Shown here: positions 59,991 through 64,000 of the stretch, one piece after another
How positions within the stretch are numbered: the stretch's first letter is position 1
Layout: each line of letters opens with the position of its first letter
DNA from: Candidatus Nanohalococcus occultus
Lineage (GTDB): Archaea > Nanohalarchaeota > Nanosalinia > Nanosalinales > Nanosalinaceae
Direction: 5' to 3'
Length of the DNA stretch: 64,000 nucleotides
NCBI RefSeq assembly: GCF_029207735.1
Contig: NZ_CP104395.1
Location: 1 to 64,000, forward strand
Made by a program: the position numbers and the translations under genes
Notes under the pieces: generated by a model
What the model saw: only the letters and a program-made list of their open reading frames with translations
The model's database searches: none
Told to the model about the DNA's origin: nothing

Positions 59991-62033
59991 ATGTTAGACG
60001 AACTGTTCTCTCCCGAGAAGATAGCGGTCCTCGGAGCCTCCCGAACGGAGGGAAAAACCGGTCACGAGGTCTTCGATAACCTAATACACGACTTCGAGGG
60101 AGAAGTGGTTCCTGTAAACCCGAATGCCGAGGAAATACACGGACATCGTTGCTACGAGGAAATACCAGGCGACGTTGATCTAGCTGTTATCGTAGTACCT
60201 GGAAAAATTGTGCCAGACGTACTCAAACAGTGCGGGGAAAAAGGAGTAGGAGCCGCAATTGTAATCAGCGCAGGTTTTTCCGAGACAGGTAATCAGGAAC
60301 TCGAGGACAAGGTAAGAAAAATTGCCAAACGCCATGATATAGATCTGCTTGGACCGAACGTCTTAGGCGTTATAAACACGGAAAATGCGATGAACGCATC
60401 TTTTGCCTCAAGAATGCCGGAGAAAGGAAGTATTTCTTTCATGAGTCAGAGCGGAGCGTTCTGTACAGCTATACTGGACTATGCGAAGGCAGAACACATC
60501 GGATTCCGGCATTTCGTATCGCTCGGAAACAAAACACTGTTGAACGAGGTTGATATGCTTGAAAAATGGCGCAAAGACTCGACAGAAACCATAATTGGAT
60601 ACACTGAGGGTATAGATAATGGAAGAGAGTTTATAGATGAGGCGCGGAAGACTTCGGAGGAAAAACCTGTTGTATTTGTAAAATCCGGGAGGACTTCGAG
60701 TGGAGGAGCGGCCGCATCATCTCATACGGGATCTATTGCAGGGAGCTACGAGGCATACAAGGCAGCTTTCCGAACCTCTGGGGTTATAGAGGCCGAATCA
60801 AACCGAGAACTACTTGATCTTGCCAGAGCATTTGATTATCAGCCGCTCCCTGATGGAGAAAATGTTGCGGTTGTAACAAACGCAGGTGGGCCAGGTGTTA
60901 TTGCCACCGACGAGATAGAAGAACAGGGACTTGAACTGGCGGCTTTTCGGGACTCAACACGCAGGAAGCTGGATCGAGATCTTCCTGACGAGTCAGCGAA
61001 TCACAACCCTGTGGATGTAATCGGCGATGCCGGCCATGAAAGGTACAAAAACGCGTTAAAGGCTGTACTGGCTGATGAAAACACTGATGCGGTATTGGTG
61101 ATACTTACACCTCAGGCAAATACAGAGATAGAGAAAACTGCGAAGACCGTTGTCAATGTGGCCTCGGATTTCGATAAACCGCTCATGGCTGCGTTCATTG
61201 GCGAGGATCAGGTACAGAAAGGCATGGAGATCCTTGAAGAGAATAAAATACCTGATTTCCAGGACCCTAAAGATGCGGTAAAGTCGCTGAAATCAATGAG
61301 CGAGTATAGAGAGTTTCTCGAGACCGACCGAACCCTGAGAAAGGTCGAATATGATAAAAAAGAAGCTAAAGAAGCTCTAGAGTCGATGAAGAGCTTTGAA
61401 GACGCTCAAAAGCTTCTGGAAGCATATGGCTTCGAGTTCCCGATGTCTTACCTCTGTCAGGCTCCGAGGGACGCAAAAAAAGCAGCATCGAAGACAGGTT
61501 ATCCGGTTGTCGCAAAGCTTGATTCTCCCGACATTTCTCATAAAACAGAGCTTGAAGGTGTCAAAACAGGCCTGGAAGATAAAAAAGAAGTTACCGATGC
61601 GTTTCAGACGGTTATAGACAATGCGTACCATCAAACTAGCGGCGGAGGGATCGATATAAACGGAGTTGTAGTACAGGAACAGGTAGAAGGACTAGAGGTC
61701 GCCATAGGTCTGAAGAGGGATCCGCAGTTCGGCCCTATGGTAATGGTTGGGCTTGGAGGTATCTATATAGAGGCCTTACGAGATGTATCGTTCGGAATTG
61801 CGCCCATCAGCGAACAGGAAGCTGGGAAAATGATTGAGGAGCTTCAATCCCATGAGTTATTTGAAGGCGCCCGAGGCAAGGAGTTCGCCACGGAAAAGCT
61901 CAAGGCCGCGATTATACGGATGGGCGAGATCGGCCTCAACCATTCTGAAATCCAGGCTATAGACATCAATCCATTGATACTTACAGAGGACTCGGCGCTC
62001 GTAGCAGATATCGAAGTTGAGTCTGACCAGTAA
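59991..62033 (+). CDS. acd: Acetate-CoA ligase (ADP-forming), fused alpha-beta
   Basis: 680 aa. N-terminal CoA-binding domain (IAVLGASRTEGKTGHEVFDNL), ligase domain with the phosphohistidine motif AASSHTGSIAGSYEAY, then the C-terminal ATP-grasp domain (about 465-680: AYGFEFPMSYLC, GYPVVAKLDSPDISHKTELEGV, VVVQEQVEGLEVAIGL). It converts acetyl-CoA + ADP + Pi to acetate + ATP, the archaeal substrate-level phosphorylation step. The alpha and beta subunits are separate genes in many archaea and fused here. It is divergent from the pdh operon across 105 bp. Confidence 0.95.
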   Translation: MLDELFSPEKIAVLGASRTEGKTGHEVFDNLIHDFEGEVVPVNPNAEEIHGHRCYEEIPGDVDLAVIVVPGKIVPDVLKQCGEKGVGAAIVISAGFSETGNQELEDKVRKIAKRHDIDLLGPNVLGVINTENAMNASFASRMPEKGSISFMSQSGAFCTAILDYAKAEHIGFRHFVSLGNKTLLNEVDMLEKWRKDSTETIIGYTEGIDNGREFIDEARKTSEEKPVVFVKSGRTSSGGAAASSHTGSIAGSYEAYKAAFRTSGVIEAESNRELLDLARAFDYQPLPDGENVAVVTNAGGPGVIATDEIEEQGLELAAFRDSTRRKLDRDLPDESANHNPVDVIGDAGHERYKNALKAVLADENTDAVLVILTPQANTEIEKTAKTVVNVASDFDKPLMAAFIGEDQVQKGMEILEENKIPDFQDPKDAVKSLKSMSEYREFLETDRTLRKVEYDKKEAKEALESMKSFEDAQKLLEAYGFEFPMSYLCQAPRDAKKAASKTGYPVVAKLDSPDISHKTELEGVKTGLEDKKEVTDAFQTVIDNAYHQTSGGGIDINGVVVQEQVEGLEVAIGLKRDPQFGPMVMVGLGGIYIEALRDVSFGIAPISEQEAGKMIEELQSHELFEGARGKEFATEKLKAAIIRMGEIGLNHSEIQAIDINPLILTEDSALVADIEVESDQ

Positions 62034-62075
62034 CTTTGGTAAGGATTAGTAAGTTTCCGCACCTATTTTCTGATT

Positions 62076-63218
62076 ATGACTAACAGAGAGGACGCACTGA
62101 ATCTTCACTCGAAAAAACCTGGAAAGATCTCGGTCGAACCCGCGGTAAAAGTCGAGACCAAGGAGGATTTAAACCTTGTTTATACTCCAGGCGTCGCAGA
62201 GCCATGTAGAGAAATAGCAAAGGACTCAAGAAAAGCATACGATTATACGACTAAAGGAAACATGGTCGCAGTTGTATCCGACGGTTCCGCAGTCCTTGGA
62301 CTCGGAGATATCGGACCAGAAGCATCAATGCCGGTTATGGAAGGAAAAGCCAACCTAATGAAAAAATTCGGTGAAGTCGATGGATTCCCGATCGTAGTCA
62401 ATGCTGAGAACGCCAAAGATATAATTGAACACACAGAAGGCATAGCTCCGACTTTCGGAGCAATAAATCTTGAAGACATCAAGTCTCCGCGATGCTTCGA
62501 AGTAGAAAAACAGCTGAAAGAAAAACTCGACATACCTGTGTTCCACGACGATCAACACGGCACAGCTATCGTTGTAGGCGCAGCTATCAGAAACGCACTT
62601 GATTTAACTGAGCGGAACATCGAGGATTCGAAAATAGTCGTCTTAGGCGCAGGAGCTTCCGGTATAGCCGTATCAAACTTCTTGCTTAACCTAGGGGCTG
62701 GAGAACTTCTGCCAGTCGATTCATCGGGCATACTAACAACTGACGATGAAAACAAGTACAAAGCCGATCTCGCACAGAGAACTGCGGCCTCCGAACAGTC
62801 CGGCGATCTCTCCGATGCTATGAAGGATGCTGACGTTCTAATCGGGCTTTCAACAGGAGGCATCGTATCAAAACAGATGGTTGAATCCATGGCGGATGAT
62901 TCGATCGTTTTCGCCTTAGCAAACCCTGATCCAGAGATAATGCCGGAAGAAGCAAAGGAGGCTGGCGCTGAAATCGTAGCAACTGGTAGAAGCGATTTCC
63001 CTAATCAGGTCAACAACAGTTTGGCGTTCCCCGGTATTTTCAGAGGCGCACTTGACGCACGGGCCGATGAAATCAATGAAAAAATGAAGAAAGCGGCCTC
63101 GGATGTCATCAAAAACTTCATCGAACCAGAGAAAGACAAGATCGTGCCGGAAACTCTTGACAAAGAGCTTGCTATGGCTATTGCCGAAAAAGTCGAACAG
63201 ACAGCAGAGAGTCGGTAA
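62076..63218 (+). CDS. NAD(P)-dependent malic enzyme (decarboxylating)
   Basis: 380 aa, bacterial/archaeal short-type malic enzyme. VYTPGVAEPCREIA with the catalytic Tyr, GNMVAVVSDGSAVLGLGDIGPEASMPVMEGKANLMKKF, the metal-binding FHDDQHGTAIV, and dinucleotide fold VVLGAGASGIAVSNFLL. It converts malate to pyruvate + CO2, feeding the pdh complex. The gene follows acd by 42 nt on the same strand. Confidence 0.94.
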   Translation: MTNREDALNLHSKKPGKISVEPAVKVETKEDLNLVYTPGVAEPCREIAKDSRKAYDYTTKGNMVAVVSDGSAVLGLGDIGPEASMPVMEGKANLMKKFGEVDGFPIVVNAENAKDIIEHTEGIAPTFGAINLEDIKSPRCFEVEKQLKEKLDIPVFHDDQHGTAIVVGAAIRNALDLTERNIEDSKIVVLGAGASGIAVSNFLLNLGAGELLPVDSSGILTTDDENKYKADLAQRTAASEQSGDLSDAMKDADVLIGLSTGGIVSKQMVESMADDSIVFALANPDPEIMPEEAKEAGAEIVATGRSDFPNQVNNSLAFPGIFRGALDARADEINEKMKKAASDVIKNFIEPEKDKIVPETLDKELAMAIAEKVEQTAESR

Positions 63219-63221
63219 AAA

Positions 63222-64000
63222 ATGGAGAAAGAAGTAAAGGAAAATTACATTGAAGCCGGAAAGGTGATCCAGAAAGCACGTAAGAAGGCCAGAGAGGTAG
63301 CGGAGCCAGGAACTTCGTTTGTAGAGATCGCGGAGACGGTAGAGCAGCTAATCCGTGATGAAGGTCTTCAGCCCGCATTTCCTGTAAACTTATCGGTTAA
63401 TGAGGAAGCCGCTCACTTTACGCCTGCGGAAGACACTGAGAGAAAGCTACAGGAAGACGATGTCTTAAAGATCGATATAGGCGCACAGTCCGAAGGCTAC
63501 ATCGCGGATACAGCGTTAACTGTTAATCCTTCGGGTAAAGACCAGGAAATCATTGATGAAGTGGAAAAAGTACTTGAGGAAGCATTAGATTTCCTTGAGC
63601 CAGGTGTAACTGTCGGAGAGCTTGGAACCTTTATCGAAAAACAGGTTCCGGATGAATACAACATCGTCCAGAACCTTACAGGCCACTCTCTTGGAAACTA
63701 CAATCAGCACGCAGGTCTCTCGATCCCTAACAAGGCAAATACCAACAGCTACGAGTTCCAGGAAGGAGATGCCGTCGCGATTGAGCCGTTTCTGACAACA
63801 GGCACAGGTACTGTCAAAAACGGCCGGGATGGGAACATCTACAAGCTTGAGTCCGAACGGTCTGTCAGGAGCCGTACCGCCCGCCAGTTAATGAAAAAGA
63901 TCAAGAACTACCGTGGTCTTCCGTTTACAACTCGCTGGATGGATCTAAGCGGCAAAGAAAAGATGGCGTTCCGGAAGCTTCTTCAGCAAAACATTGTACG
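63222..64000 (+). CDS. map: Methionine aminopeptidase, type II (partial, runs off window)
   Basis: About 259 codons up to the window edge without a stop. It begins MEKEVKENYIEAGKVIQKARK. The M24 metal ligands are present: LKIDIGAQSEGYIADTA (two Asp), LTGHSLGNY (His) and AIEPFLTT (Glu). The second Glu lies past the edge. The FPVNLSVNEEAAHFTP N-terminal motif and YNQHAGLSIPN indicate type II. It removes the initiator Met in the cytoplasm. It starts 3 nt after the malic enzyme gene. A different M24 protein is at 25.2 kb. Confidence 0.93.
   Translation, partial: MEKEVKENYIEAGKVIQKARKKAREVAEPGTSFVEIAETVEQLIRDEGLQPAFPVNLSVNEEAAHFTPAEDTERKLQEDDVLKIDIGAQSEGYIADTALTVNPSGKDQEIIDEVEKVLEEALDFLEPGVTVGELGTFIEKQVPDEYNIVQNLTGHSLGNYNQHAGLSIPNKANTNSYEFQEGDAVAIEPFLTTGTGTVKNGRDGNIYKLESERSVRSRTARQLMKKIKNYRGLPFTTRWMDLSGKEKMAFRKLLQQNIV

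Noticed and set aside
1-64000. CRISPR array or insertion sequence
   Set aside because: No regularly spaced identical repeats with unique spacers, and no complete transposase with terminal repeats was seen.

Overview
The window looks like a chromosomal segment of a small-genome, salt-in haloarchaeal relative, most like a nanohaloarchaeon (DPANN). The evidence is direct: PolD (DP1/DP2), Orc1/Cdc6, RadA, RPA-type OB proteins and two histones are archaeal; nearly every protein is strongly acidic; the tRNA has an archaeal bulge-helix-bulge intron; many genes have a TATA-like box about 26 nt before the start codon, as expected for leaderless mRNAs. The phylum-level assignment is inference from gene content, not from a marker tree.

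Layout. 0-7 kb: orc1/cdc6, polD small and large subunits, then a CBS protein. 7-11 kb: a three-gene operon of unknown related proteins, a candidate H/ACA guide RNA, DUF167, LURP-one-like protein, an MscS channel and an intron-containing tRNA-Thr(CGU). 10.8-15 kb: two related small membrane proteins flanking a toxin-antitoxin pair, then a helical protein and a second orc1/cdc6. 15-20 kb: peptidases (a frameshifted M29, M42, M32) and membrane proteins. 20-24 kb: PRC-barrel protein, radA, RPA, histone, winged-helix protein. 24-25 kb: a gene-poor region with seven copies of one spaced dyad. 25-37 kb: accessory region of secreted proteins: an ATP-grasp enzyme, three related Tat-signal proteins, two related Asp-rich repeat/Ig-like surface proteins, a Tat lipoprotein, a Bat-like regulator and two more winged-helix paralogues. 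37-41 kb: gloA and dnaJ, dnaK, grpE. 42-48 kb: exonuclease, histone, DNA polymerase B, Ca2+/Na+ exchanger, Ogg-type glycosylase. 48-52 kb: a thiol-redox island (DsbA, DsbB, CcdA-like, His/Cys-rich membrane protein, small CxxC peptide). 52-64 kb: a P2-type Ca2+-ATPase, a complete pyruvate dehydrogenase operon, ADP-forming acetyl-CoA synthetase, malic enzyme and the start of methionine aminopeptidase.

How it fits together. Malic enzyme, the pyruvate dehydrogenase complex and ADP-forming acetyl-CoA synthetase form a route malate -> pyruvate -> acetyl-CoA -> acetate with ATP gain, consistent with a fermentative symbiont. The oxidative-folding genes would act on secreted proteins such as the Cys-containing Ig-like surface proteins at 28-32 kb. 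The most novel-looking items are (1) the duplicated two-gene module 'Tat-signal protein + Asp-rich repeat surface protein' at 27.3-33.2 kb with a third Tat paralogue at 36.6 kb, and (2) the array of seven 25-bp dyads GAGTGTTC-N9-GAACACTC between 24.07 and 25.04 kb.
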